Below are positions 63,991-64,000 of a stretch of 64,000 nucleotides of DNA, in pieces (positions within the stretch are counted from its first letter, which is position 1; every line of letters starts with the position of its first letter). Source of the DNA: Saccharina japonica (taxonomy: Eukaryota; Sar; Phaeophyceae; Laminariales; Laminariaceae); NCBI GenBank assembly GCA_008828725.1, contig MEHQ01002158.1, positions 105,911 through 169,910 on the forward strand, read 5' to 3'. The notes beneath the pieces are model-generated. The model did no database searches. It saw only the letters and a list, made by a program, of their open reading frames with translations, and was not told the origin of the DNA. The translations under genes and the position numbers were made by a program.

Positions 63991-64000
63991 CTCTTATTAT

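Overview
This is eukaryotic nuclear DNA. Coding exons are short and GC-rich, split by long introns with GT-AG borders, and embedded in microsatellites, minisatellites and small transposons. The gene families suggest a stramenopile, most likely a brown alga of the Ectocarpus type: a hybrid histidine kinase, and an LRR receptor kinase whose N-terminal cap has the 'ALLALYDSTGGPNW' style common in stramenopile and bacterial LRR proteins. This is inference; no species marker is present. Two runs of N (11057-11974 and 41439-41621) show that it is a draft assembly. Both gaps lie next to G homopolymers or G-rich sequence.

Three protein genes are supported. (1) The 3' part of a hybrid histidine kinase gene (+, 1926-19093): the N, G1 and G2 boxes of the HATPase domain, a linker, and a complete receiver domain. 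The dimerisation domain lies upstream of the window. (2) A complete LRR receptor kinase gene (+, 28951 to 48461 or about 48657): signal peptide, LRR cap, LRRs each encoded by one phase-1 exon, a Ser-rich stalk, one transmembrane helix, a cytoplasmic helical region resembling the MLKL/HeLo four-helix bundle, and an active-looking TKL-type kinase. (3) The 3' part of a GRIP-domain golgin gene (-, 61731 down to 55803). Its coiled-coil region contains a tandem array of 33-nt microexons, each encoding one 11-residue (hendecad) repeat.

The remainder is intronic or intergenic and repeat-dense. It holds: a young 1.19-kb LTR element with a 4-bp target duplication (448-1638); a satellite of about 2.8 kb with a 418-bp higher-order period inside a histidine-kinase intron (4330-7145); four copies of a tRNA-like SINE; several MITE families (about 80-bp Stowaway-like elements, a 'GGACCATAGTAAATAGGACC' family, a TAA-flanked element, a foldback element and a hAT-like element); a dispersed GATC-rich family; and many copies of a short retroelement end that finishes in a poly(C) tail, seen as poly(G) when the copy lies on the + orientation. 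One such end is attached to a degraded LINE ORF2 remnant (9691-10330, minus).

The two + strand genes encode signalling proteins: a phosphorelay kinase and a surface receptor kinase. The minus-strand gene encodes a Golgi tether. Nothing in the sequence links their functions. The most interesting items are the LRR-TM-(MLKL/HeLo-like)-kinase architecture, the hendecad microexon array, and the poly(C)-tailed retroelements, which in two places lie directly against a kinase exon.
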